This document shows, piece after piece, positions 1 through 6,096 of a DNA stretch of 9,445 nt. The notes beneath the pieces were generated by a model, which did not search any database, was not told the DNA's origin, and was given only the letters and a program-made list of their open reading frames with translations. Source of the stretch: Bacteroidales bacterium UBA1204 (GTDB lineage Bacteria; Bacteroidota; Bacteroidia; Bacteroidales; F082); assembly GCA_002310075.1 (NCBI GenBank), contig DBXU01000122.1:1416-10860 (forward strand), given 5' to 3'. Made by a program: the position numbers and the translations under genes. The first letter of the stretch is position 1. Each line of letters starts with the position of its first letter.

Positions 1-198
1 TGGGCCGAGGTGCTCGACAAGGACGCCTTCAACTACTTCAAGAGTTCAGGCGATTTGTTCAACCCTGAGTTGGCCGCCTCGTTCAGGAAGAACTGCCTGC
101 AGGAATGCGGCAACGACGAAGGCATGGTGCAATACCGTAAGTTCCGTGGCCAGGACCCGGACTATGAGCCTTATTTGAAGGCACGCGGACTGAAGTAA
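1..198 (+). CDS. dcp: Peptidyl-dipeptidase Dcp, C-terminal end (partial, cut by window start)
   Basis: The open frame runs from the first base (W-A-E-V-L-D...) to a TAA stop, giving 65 residues, so the real start lies outside the window. The residues WAEVLDKDAF, SFRKN and YRKFRGQDPDYEPYLKARGLK match the conserved end of M3-family peptidyl-dipeptidases (Dcp), where the tail typically reads RFRG-x-xP-x(4)-LL-x-RGL. Dcp is a zinc metallopeptidase that removes dipeptides from peptide C-termini; the HExxH zinc site is not in view because it lies upstream. The gene is convergent with the polysaccharide operon on the other strand and is probably unrelated to it. The family call is fairly secure from the tail alone; oligopeptidase A, of the same family, is the main alternative. 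Confidence 0.85.
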   Translation, partial: WAEVLDKDAFNYFKSSGDLFNPELAASFRKNCLQECGNDEGMVQYRKFRGQDPDYEPYLKARGLK

Positions 199-241
199 TC
201 TGATGAGGTTCCCTGCGGGAATGGAGCAAATGTGCTAGTAA

Positions 242-297
242 ACAAGCGGCGGCTTGTGACGTTTACGACCTGTAAGCGTTACTTGCCGCCGCGGTTT
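242..297 (+). terminator. Imperfect GC-rich hairpin downstream of dcp, possible terminator
   Basis: GCGGCGGC at 246-253 pairs with GCCGCCGC at 285-292. The stem continues, after a two-base mismatch, through about ten more pairs that include G-T wobbles, to a short loop near 266-272. Only a short T stretch (GGTTTAC) follows, so this is not a textbook intrinsic terminator. An alternative smaller hairpin, ACAAG/CTTGT at 242-257, uses the same left arm. The position 44 bases after the dcp stop fits a 3'-end structure; a palindromic repeat is the alternative. Confidence 0.4.
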
Positions 298-380
298 ACA
301 TTATGATCATAACTCCATTGACTCCGTCGAATGCAAAGCATTTCCCGAAGGGAATCTCAACTCTAGGCATCGCCCACAAA

Positions 381-437
381 CACGCGCTTCGCGCGTCATT
401 GTATGAGCGAAACCGCCGCGAGCGAAGCAAAGCGGCT
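381..437. repeat. Decayed partial copy of the 448-482 repeat arm
   Basis: The segment CGCTTCGCGCGTCATTGTAT followed by GAGCGAA resembles CGCTTCGCGTCATTGCGAG followed by GAACGAA of the neighbouring arm at 448-473, with small changes. It also holds a CGCGC-TT-CGCGCG palindrome and a second cluster, GCCGCGAGCGAAGCAAAGCGGC, whose ends GCCGC/GCGGC are complementary. This reads as an older, degenerate copy of the same repeat family lying just upstream. The assignment rests on visual similarity only. Confidence 0.45.
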
Positions 438-447
438 CCCCTATTGT

Positions 448-631
448 CGCTTCGCGTCATTGCGAGGAACGAAGCAATCCAGATAATAAGCTTCCACAAG
501 CGATAAAGCTCACCCGACATTATCGACCTTAAGTAAGTATTGACGTACAATAGGTAGCACTTCTATCTCGTTGTAGCACCTCCTCTGGATTGCCGCGCTC
601 CGTTGTACTCCGCTCGCAATGACGCGAAGCG
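448..631. repeat. MITE-like inverted-repeat element (184 bp)
   Basis: CGCTTCGCGTCATTGCGAG at 448-466 is a perfect 19-bp inverted match to 613-631. Inside it, CAATCCAG at 475-482 is inverted at 585-592 (CTGGATTG). The right arm carries about 20 extra bases between the two matching blocks, so the inner arms are not symmetric. About 100 bp of unrelated, lower-GC sequence separates the arms. The core CGTCATTGCGAGGAACGAAGCAATCC resembles a short palindromic repeat seen between genes in many bacterial genomes. No transposase is encoded. It is best read as a non-autonomous element or a folded intergenic repeat; I cannot see clear target-site duplications. Confidence 0.65.
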
Positions 632-682
632 GCAGTCAGGCGCAAAGCGGCAGTCAGGCGCAAAGCGGCAGTCAGGCGCAAA
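629..682. repeat. Three perfect tandem copies of an 18-bp unit
   Basis: GCGGCAGTCAGGCGCAAA occurs three times in perfect head-to-tail order (629-646, 647-664, 665-682), followed by a partial GCG start. The first copy overlaps the outer end of the right arm of the inverted-repeat element at 613-631, so the array may have grown from the element boundary. The unit is 18 bases and has no spacers, so it is a minisatellite, not a CRISPR. A frame across it would give a Ser-Gly-Ser-Gln-Ala-Gln repeat, but there is no sign that it is translated. Confidence 0.9.
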
Positions 683-686
683 GCGA

Positions 687-728
687 CGCAAAAACAAAGA
701 AGGCCACCACAGATGTGATGGCCTTCTT
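687..728 (-). terminator. Rho-independent terminator of the leftward capsule operon
   Basis: AAGAAGGCCA at 697-706 is perfectly inverted at 719-728 (TGGCCTTCTT). On the minus-strand RNA the stem extends through a G-U wobble and about three more pairs to a small loop. Reading leftward, the stem is followed by TTTGTTTTTGCG (687-698), a U-rich tail. It starts 20 bases after the stop codon of the phosphatase gene, which marks that gene as the last of the operon. On the plus strand it is followed by ATTCTCTTTTG, so weak bidirectional use is possible. Confidence 0.85.
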
Positions 729-748
729 ATTCTCTTTTGTTATTAAGC

Positions 749-1483
749 TTATTCAAACAACTTCTTGTTGTTCTCCAGCAGGCGCTGCAGCTGTTCCAGC
801 TCCTTGTCCTTCAGCTTGATCTCAGGCACAAACTTGCGGAAGTTCTCCAGACCATGCATGTCGGAGCCCACATAGTCGTACATGCCTTCTTTCAGCATGT
901 CGTGCGACTTCTCGTAGGCCGGATCGCCATAGACGCCCGCCAACGAAAGCAGGTTGAGCTGGAACTTATAGTTCTTGTCCTTCCAACGCAGGTAGTTGGC
1001 CTTGTTGGCGTATTGGTAGCGCTCAGGATGGGCGATGACAGGCTGATAGCCCTCACACATGATGTCGTACAGCATCTCGGTGATGCCATGCTCATACATC
1101 AGATAAGACGTCTCACACAACACGTGGGTGCCTGCCTTGTCCAAGCACAAGAAACCCTGCTTGTAATGCTTCATGAACTCGGCATCGAGCATGTACTCGG
1201 CCGCCAGCCGCAGCTCTATCTTGCTCACCTTGGCCGCTTCGGCCTTGAAGTCTTCAAAAGCCTTCATGATGGGTTCCCGCTCATTGTCGGGATATTCCTT
1301 CATGAAATGCGGCGTGAGGATCATCTTGGTCACTCCTTTCGCTTCCAGCGTCTTCAGAGCCTCGAGCGACTTGCCCGTCGAGCGGAAACCATCGTCCACG
1401 CCAGGGAGCAGGTGACAATGCATGTCGCAGGCTCCTTGGAAGAAGCCTTCAGGGAGTTTATGTCGGAATGAGAATAGCGGCAT
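749..1483 (-). CDS. CpsB/YwqE-type tyrosine-protein phosphatase (PHP fold)
   Basis: This 244-residue protein has the ordered metal-binding motifs of the PHP-type phosphatases that act on bacterial tyrosine kinases: DMHCHLLPGVDDG (20-32), TPH (57-59), a Glu in AAEY (94-97), AHPERY (151-156) and GSDMH (206-210). Length matches CpsB/YwqE (about 240-255). By family knowledge it is a cytoplasmic, metal-dependent enzyme that removes phosphate from the tyrosine-rich tail of the Wzc/CpsD partner and so controls capsule polymerisation. The ATG overlaps the wzc TGA by one base (TGATG), which implies translational coupling and a shared task. It is the final operon gene, with a terminator right behind it. 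Histidinol-phosphatase is the fold-level alternative, but the context argues strongly against it. Confidence 0.93.
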   Translation of the reverse strand: MPLFSFRHKLPEGFFQGACDMHCHLLPGVDDGFRSTGKSLEALKTLEAKGVTKMILTPHFMKEYPDNEREPIMKAFEDFKAEAAKVSKIELRLAAEYMLDAEFMKHYKQGFLCLDKAGTHVLCETSYLMYEHGITEMLYDIMCEGYQPVIAHPERYQYANKANYLRWKDKNYKFQLNLLSLAGVYGDPAYEKSHDMLKEGMYDYVGSDMHGLENFRKFVPEIKLKDKELEQLQRLLENNKKLFE

Positions 1484-3972
1484 CAGTTCTTGTCTTCTTC
1501 AGTGGATTCGGACGATTTATGGTGCTTGTGGTGATGGCGTTTCTTGAACAGGCCTTTCTTCTCTTCCTTCCCTTCATCGTTGCCATAGCCGTAGCCGTAA
1601 CCGTAACCGTAGCCATAGCCATAGCCGTAACCATAGCCATAACCATAGCCGTAATAGCCATAGCCGCGTTTCTTCTTGTTGACGGAGTTAAGCACCAGAC
1701 AGAGGTTCGGGAACTTGCCGTCCTTGTAGAACTTATCCACGTCGAAGAGCAAGCGCTTGTCGGTCTTGCCGGCCCTCAGCACGAAAATGGTGGTGTCGGC
1801 CACGCGCTTCACGATGTCGGAGTCGGCCACCATGCCCACCGGCACGTTGTCGAGGAAGACATAGTCGTAACGCTTGCGCAGCTCGGCGACCAGGTTGTCA
1901 AGGCGCGTGCTCATGAGCAGCTCGGCAGGATTAGGCGGTACAGGACCCGAGAAGATGATGTCCATGTTAGGCACCGTGGTGTCGGCATGGATGATATCGT
2001 CGATACGGTCGGTCTTGCCCGAAAGGTAGTTCGACACGCCAGCGCGGGTGCCTACGCCAAAGACCTTGAACATGGTACCCTTACGGATGTCCAAGTCGAC
2101 GAGGACCACCTTACGCGAAGCCCAAGCGAAGCTGGAAGCCAGGTTGGACGAGACGAAGGTCTTGCCCGACGAGACCATGAAGGAGGTGAACATGACAACA
2201 TGCGAGCCTTCCTTCTGGGCTTTCATGTACTCGAGGTTGGAGCGGATCAGGCGGAACGACTCCGAAATGGAATCGCGGCCGTTCTCGCGCACCACGATGG
2301 CGTGGCCTTCCACACTCTTCTCGTAAGGCACATCGCCCAAGAACGGCACCTTGGTAGCCTTTTCCACATCTGCCCTGTCGTGGACAGCGGTATCGAGCAG
2401 CTTGCGGAGCAACATGATGGCGGCAGGAATGGCCAAGCCAATCAAGATGCCCATCATCGTTGATTTCTTCTCATCGGGAGCCACGGGTTTGTTGTTAGGC
2501 TGTGCATAGTCGATTACCCTTGCCGTTGCCTCCAGACGTGGGCTGTTCATCAGCAGCTCCTCACGCTTGGTCAGGAGTTGCAGATAGAGATTATCCTTGA
2601 TGCCTTGCATACGTTCCACCGAGTTCAACTCGAGCTGGGCAGTAGGAACAGCCTGAATCTGTGCGTTGGCCATGCTGCGTTCACGGTTGGCGGCATCGAT
2701 GCGACCCTCCAAACCCTGAAGGTTGCCCTCCAACAACACAATAATATTGTTGCGTAATGGCACTTGTTGCTCAATGAGGTTCTTGGCCACTGGGTTGTTG
2801 AGGGTACCATCTGACCTGTACTTCTCGATCTGCACCATGTTCATGTTGTACTGGTTGATGACGTTGGTGGCTTCGGCTGACACATTGGCCACACCTACGG
2901 GAATCATCTGATCAGGATTGTTTTCTATGAAGTCGATCAGGTATTCCACCATGTTCTTTTGCGCCGTCAGCTTCTTGGCCTCTTCCGTGGAGGCGGCACT
3001 CGAGGCGATATAGGTCTGGCCATAGGTCTTGGTGTCGATCAGGTTGTGCGAACGCTTGAAGTCGACCAAAGCCTTTTCATAGTCCTGGATGTCGCTCATC
3101 AGGTAAGTGATACGGTCGTTAATAAAAGCCTCAGAGTAGTCAAGTACGCGCTGCTGGTCGTCGATGGATTCCTGGTTATACACATCCATCAAGGTATTCA
3201 AGGCATCGGCAGCCCGCAAGGGCGAGGTGTCTTTCAGCGACAGGCGCAGGATGGTATTACGGTCGCTATCACGCGTCACGCCAATGCGGCTACGATAGGA
3301 AGACGCACAAGCCGTCAATGGAAGATGACGCACTGTGACCGGCACATTGATAAAATCTTGATACAACCAAGTCGGCCTCACTACCAACTTGCCCAAGGGA
3401 GTTGCCACCGTATCGTTCACCTTCACCTTCATGGCTGGAATACCGCCAGCGATGTCTTCAATCACCACATGGTTCTGGTCTGTAGGCTTCACGGTGAAGG
3501 CGACACCTTTCTGGTCATCTAATTCCAAGAAATCTATCTCCACTGGCGAGGTTTTATAAAGATCTTTGTTGCGCTTGGCCACCTTCGTCTTGTAGGAATA
3601 CGAGGTATTCAAGTTCAACTTACGCACCATGTTCTCCATATTCGTTTGGGAGCGCAGCATCATCATTTCGTTATTGACCGAACTAACCACTATGCCATCG
3701 CCGAAGGCATTCATGACGGCTGAACCACGGAACGACTCCGCACCTCCACTCGATGAAGTCTTAATCAGCAGCGAAGCCGAACTGGCATAAATACGTTCCT
3801 GCTTGCGTACTTGATAATAGGCAATCACACCACCTACTACAGCACAAAGGATGAACCAATGCAGGTTGCGGAGTACCAAAAAGAGTAGATCCTTAAACTT
3901 GAAGCCACTATTGGCATCATCGTCAAGAAACGAAACATCGTTGGAAGCAGTATTTACTTTGTTATTCTCCAT
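1483..3972 (-). CDS. wzc: Wzc-type polysaccharide co-polymerase and tyrosine autokinase
   Basis: The protein has 829 residues. A cytoplasmic N-terminus leads to TM1 (about 36-53), then a long periplasmic Wzz-type region with coiled-coil stretches and YLQLLTKREELL (conserved GumC/Wzz style). TM2 follows at about 504-525 (GILIGLAIPAAIMLL), then a BY-kinase domain. Walker A is MVSSGKT with K604, Walker A' is VVLVDLDIRKG with D626 and D628, and Walker B is YVFLDNVPV with D708. The tail carries 14 tyrosines in a Tyr-Gly run (770-797), then a His/Lys/Ser/Glu-rich end. By family knowledge such proteins sit in the inner membrane, set chain length, contact the Wza exporter and autophosphorylate tail tyrosines. 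The gene starts 14 bases after the wza stop and overlaps the phosphatase gene. Kinase and co-polymerase are fused in one chain, as in E. coli Wzc, unlike the split CpsC/CpsD of Gram-positives. Confidence 0.95.
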   Translation of the reverse strand: MENNKVNTASNDVSFLDDDANSGFKFKDLLFLVLRNLHWFILCAVVGGVIAYYQVRKQERIYASSASLLIKTSSSGGAESFRGSAVMNAFGDGIVVSSVNNEMMMLRSQTNMENMVRKLNLNTSYSYKTKVAKRNKDLYKTSPVEIDFLELDDQKGVAFTVKPTDQNHVVIEDIAGGIPAMKVKVNDTVATPLGKLVVRPTWLYQDFINVPVTVRHLPLTACASSYRSRIGVTRDSDRNTILRLSLKDTSPLRAADALNTLMDVYNQESIDDQQRVLDYSEAFINDRITYLMSDIQDYEKALVDFKRSHNLIDTKTYGQTYIASSAASTEEAKKLTAQKNMVEYLIDFIENNPDQMIPVGVANVSAEATNVINQYNMNMVQIEKYRSDGTLNNPVAKNLIEQQVPLRNNIIVLLEGNLQGLEGRIDAANRERSMANAQIQAVPTAQLELNSVERMQGIKDNLYLQLLTKREELLMNSPRLEATARVIDYAQPNNKPVAPDEKKSTMMGILIGLAIPAAIMLLRKLLDTAVHDRADVEKATKVPFLGDVPYEKSVEGHAIVVRENGRDSISESFRLIRSNLEYMKAQKEGSHVVMFTSFMVSSGKTFVSSNLASSFAWASRKVVLVDLDIRKGTMFKVFGVGTRAGVSNYLSGKTDRIDDIIHADTTVPNMDIIFSGPVPPNPAELLMSTRLDNLVAELRKRYDYVFLDNVPVGMVADSDIVKRVADTTIFVLRAGKTDKRLLFDVDKFYKDGKFPNLCLVLNSVNKKKRGYGYYGYGYGYGYGYGYGYGYGYGYGYGNDEGKEEKKGLFKKRHHHKHHKSSESTEEDKN
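1582..1665 (-). repeat. Tyr-Gly dipeptide repeat tract inside wzc
   Basis: Twenty-eight codons encode alternating Gly and Tyr with one Tyr-Tyr step, 14 tyrosines in all (residues 770-797 of Wzc). Both Tyr codons (TAT, TAC) and two Gly codons (GGC, GGT) are mixed irregularly. The pattern has therefore been kept at the protein level or has drifted since expansion, although the 6-bp period could still slip during replication. By homology it is the autophosphorylation cluster. Confidence 0.9.
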
Positions 3973-3986
3973 ATCACAAATTAGTA

Positions 3987-4781
3987 TTAGCGGGTGGGGT
4001 TCTGAATATCTTTTTCTATACTCTTATACAGCAAATACAATGACACCACCGAAGTTATTCCAGACACTATCCATTGCCAATTGGAATAACTCTCTTTGAG
4101 GAAACGGCGTGAGCCCGCTTCTGTGAAAATGATATCATTTTGTTGCAACAAGAAAAACTCATCATCAAAGATCTCCACCGAACGAGGATCCATATAGTGG
4201 ATGACCATCTTACCGTTCACCTCGCGCATCACGCCGATGCGGTCGCGGCGAGTATAAAGGTCCAGGCCACCAGCCATGGCCAAGGCTTCCAAGAATGTAC
4301 AACGCTCTTCGGCAATATTCAAAACCTTGCCACTTTCTGTTCCCAAAAAGAAAACCTTAAAATTCAAAAAGCGCACCATTACATTGGGATTGCTCAGATA
4401 GCCATTGGATTTCAGTTGTTCGGTAATCATATCCTGCAATTGCAGACGGGTTAGCCCCTCCACATGCAACTCACCCAAAACTGGAAACTCAATATTGCCA
4501 TTTACATCCACCAAGTAGCCCATACGGTTGTTTGCATTATTAGTTCCAGCTGTTCCCAACACATTGAAAGGCTTTACCAACTCCTCGTTCTTGCCATCAC
4601 TCAAAACATAGATACGCAATTCATCGTAGGGAACAATCGTGGCTTCAAACTTGTCATTCAAAGGTACGCCGTAAGTAGGCATATCCCTCAAATAACGGAC
4701 TTTTTTGGAAGTGACACAAGAGGTGGTCATCAAACCCAAGAGGGCTATCGAAAGCAGGAACAAAAATTTTGATTTTTTCAT
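3987..4781 (-). CDS. wza: Wza-type polysaccharide export lipoprotein (Poly_export/SLBB)
   Basis: From the ATG at 4781 the protein has 264 residues and begins with a lipoprotein signal (MKKSKFLFLLSIALLGLMTTSC, probable lipidated Cys22). An in-frame ATG at 4826 would add 15 residues, but it would hide the signal and overlap the likely -7 promoter box, so 4781 is preferred. The middle (YLVDVNGNIEFPVLGELHVEGLT) is the Poly_export domain. NPNVMVRFLNFKVFFLG with ERCTFLEALAMAGGLDLYTRRDRI follows as the SLBB-like part. A C-terminal hydrophobic segment (WQWIVSGITSVVSLYLLY) probably crosses the outer membrane, as in the family. It is shorter than E. coli Wza (about 380) but normal for Bacteroidota. It should form the outer-membrane exit channel working with Wzc, encoded 14 bases downstream. 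Confidence 0.92.
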   Translation of the reverse strand: MKKSKFLFLLSIALLGLMTTSCVTSKKVRYLRDMPTYGVPLNDKFEATIVPYDELRIYVLSDGKNEELVKPFNVLGTAGTNNANNRMGYLVDVNGNIEFPVLGELHVEGLTRLQLQDMITEQLKSNGYLSNPNVMVRFLNFKVFFLGTESGKVLNIAEERCTFLEALAMAGGLDLYTRRDRIGVMREVNGKMVIHYMDPRSVEIFDDEFFLLQQNDIIFTEAGSRRFLKESYSNWQWIVSGITSVVSLYLLYKSIEKDIQNPTR

Positions 4782-4796
4782 AGGAACGCGCGTTTT

Positions 4797-4812
4797 AGAA
4801 TGTGCAAAAATA
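4797..4812 (-). promoter_or_regulatory. Putative Bacteroidota -7 promoter box before wza
   Basis: On the minus strand, TATTTTTG (complement of 4805-4812) fits the TAnnTTTG -7 consensus of Bacteroidota primary sigma factors. Transcription would start near 4797, about 16 bases before the chosen wza ATG. I do not see a convincing TTTG -33 box at the usual distance, so the promoter may be weak or activator-dependent. It lies in the 60-base gap between the deacetylase-like gene and wza and would let the export genes be expressed apart from the fucose genes. Confidence 0.45.
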
Positions 4813-4841
4813 CAAATAATCTTCAAAATGTAACCTTATCT

Positions 4842-5639
4842 TTAGGGGTTTCTTTTGCTTTTCTCAACGATTATCTGTTTAATCACATTTTTTATCCATT
4901 GCAAAAGCCCTTCCTTAACCCATTGGAAGTGGTTATCGGTCCAACGTTGCGGATGCGTAGTCATCATCAAACGTTCGGGCAAGGTTCCATTCTGCAGGGC
5001 AACAATAATGTCGTTTGTGGTATGATACACCAGCCCTTTTGCTATCCATTGATCCTGATAGACAGGCACCTTGTCCCGTACACTCACGCGGAATCCGTCC
5101 CAACGACGACCCGTATCGGTCAGGTAAAACAGTTTTGAGAAATCCACATCGAAATAAGGCTCGCCTATGATTCCCATATTGTGATAATTGTACGTCTTCC
5201 ACAGATCCTTGCCATCATATTTGCTTCTAGGCGCACCATGCATGCAGATGGTTTTCACAGGATAGAACTGTCGGAAATGGGCCAATTGCATTTTGAAATG
5301 CTCAAAAGCTTTTTCCGTATCGCCTTCACAAATCGTCATGTCTTCATAATGATAGCCGATCTCATGGCCTAAAGCAACAATCTCTTTGATAATACCAGGT
5401 TTGTTGCTTTGTGGAACCACACGGAAATAATACGAGGCCTGAACTCCCAAAGCATGTTCGATCTTGGCGGTAGCCAAAGAATTCTCTGCCTTCAAATCCA
5501 CGTCATGGCGAAGGATAACGAAACGCTCCGTTTCCAATTCAGCCTTGTGGGTGCAATAGTACTCAAAGGTCACAAAACGATAGTGGCTGGCGATGAACTG
5601 ACGAAGCAGTTCGGTATATTTCTTTAAGGTAAAATCCAT
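4842..5639 (-). CDS. Polysaccharide-deacetylase-like (CE4-fold) protein
   Basis: This 265-residue protein has no signal peptide, so it is probably cytoplasmic. VILRHDVDLK (41-50) occupies the place of the catalytic Asp motif of NodB/CE4 enzymes, with HDVD instead of the usual FDDG. GHEIGYHYE (91-99) supplies the His-x(4)-His metal pair. CMHGAPRSKYD (132-142) and MMTTHPQRW (225-233) are further motifs of this Bacteroidota capsule-locus subgroup. The likely role is removal of an acetyl or similar group from a sugar intermediate, but the substrate cannot be read from sequence. It starts 13 bases after the mutarotase gene and precedes wza, so it belongs to the polysaccharide locus. Fold-level confidence is good; enzymatic activity is an inference. 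Confidence 0.75.
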   Translation of the reverse strand: MDFTLKKYTELLRQFIASHYRFVTFEYYCTHKAELETERFVILRHDVDLKAENSLATAKIEHALGVQASYYFRVVPQSNKPGIIKEIVALGHEIGYHYEDMTICEGDTEKAFEHFKMQLAHFRQFYPVKTICMHGAPRSKYDGKDLWKTYNYHNMGIIGEPYFDVDFSKLFYLTDTGRRWDGFRVSVRDKVPVYQDQWIAKGLVYHTTNDIIVALQNGTLPERLMMTTHPQRWTDNHFQWVKEGLLQWIKNVIKQIIVEKSKRNP

Positions 5640-5652
5640 TGTTTACATCAGA

Positions 5653-5976
5653 TTAAAATATCCTTTCCATCCTTTGCCATTTCTCGGCCGAACTCGCCCC
5701 AGCGGCGCAGCCTTGGAATTGCGAGACGTAGGCCTCCCACTCCGCCTGCCTTGGCAAAGTGGCCAAACGGGCCATGTCACGTTCGAAGTCGAAGTCGTCC
5801 ACCGTGTCCATAATCATGAAGAGCTGGCGACCGTGGCGGTAGATCTGCATGTCGAGGATGCCTACCTCGCGCTGGCCAGCGATGACCTCGGGCCAGACGT
5901 GGGCATGGGCCTCCACATATTTTTCTATTAGCTCGGAATCGTCAACGAGGGTTAAGGTTTGGCAATAACGTTTCAT
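5653..5976 (-). CDS. L-rhamnose/L-fucose mutarotase family protein (RhaM-like)
   Basis: The protein has 107 residues, the normal size of RhaM (about 104). Conserved landmarks are YVEAHAHVWPEV (20-31, the His/Trp region of the active site), GILDMQIYRHGRQLFMIMDT (39-58) and ARLATLPRQAEWEAYVSQFQ (69-88). By family knowledge it interconverts the alpha and beta anomers of a deoxyhexose in the cytoplasm without cofactor. Next to fucP, L-fucose is a plausible substrate, although the family is named for rhamnose; the symbol is left blank for that reason. Only 13 bases separate it from the deacetylase-like gene, so they are co-transcribed. Confidence 0.88.
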   Translation of the reverse strand: MKRYCQTLTLVDDSELIEKYVEAHAHVWPEVIAGQREVGILDMQIYRHGRQLFMIMDTVDDFDFERDMARLATLPRQAEWEAYVSQFQGCAAGASSAEKWQRMERIF

Positions 5977-6007
5977 TTCACTCAGATTATATGTTTTTTT
6001 GTTTCAC

Positions 6008-6096
6008 ACAGATTACACAGATGGCACAGATTTTATTCACCTACGGTGAATTTGTCATACAGATATCACAGATTTTGATTCACCTTGCGGTGAATA
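6008..6096. repeat. CACAGATT/TTCACC palindromic repeats, second copy inside the fucP 3' end
   Basis: Two copies of CACAGATTTT(g)ATTCACC-n(3-4)-GGTGAAT lie at 6025-6051 and 6067-6095. Each contains a 7-bp perfect palindrome (6035-6041/6045-6051 and 6078-6084/6089-6095) with a 3- or 4-base loop. Extra CACAGAT words occur at 6007-6030. The right copy contains the fucP stop and encodes its last residues (HRKVNQNL). The hairpins may act as 3'-end stabilisers or weak terminators between fucP and the mutarotase gene. They resemble a short intergenic repeat family dispersed in Bacteroidales genomes. Confidence 0.7.

Larger units (their letters stand above)
199..748. other. Gene-free, repeat-rich intergenic stretch between convergent dcp and capsule operon
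   Basis: I see no credible gene here. The short open frames lack family resemblance and run straight through inverted or tandem repeats. The stretch holds the 242-297 hairpin, a decayed repeat copy around 381-437, the 448-631 inverted-repeat element, three 18-bp tandem units at 629-682, and the leftward terminator at 687-728. The region lies between two converging transcription units, a place where insertion does little harm. Confidence 0.7.

Noticed and set aside
296..550. Short open frames on both strands in the intergenic region
   Set aside because: They cross the inverted-repeat element and its decayed copy and show no recognisable domain or start context.
629..682. Possible small CRISPR array
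   Set aside because: Units are only 18 bp, head-to-tail and without spacers; no cas gene is in view.
737..1471. Plus-strand open frame of 244 codons opposite the phosphatase gene
   Set aside because: It lies antisense to a gene with all PHP motifs. The start overlaps the terminator region and the product is a low-complexity Leu/Val/His mixture.
1468..2463. Long plus-strand open frame (331 codons) opposite wzc
   Set aside because: It is a shadow of wzc. Its Ala/Val/Ile/Thr repeat is the complement of the Tyr-Gly codons, and it has no family resemblance.
4782..4826. Upstream ATG start for wza (4826)
   Set aside because: It would bury the lipoprotein signal behind 15 residues and place the start upstream of the likely transcription start.
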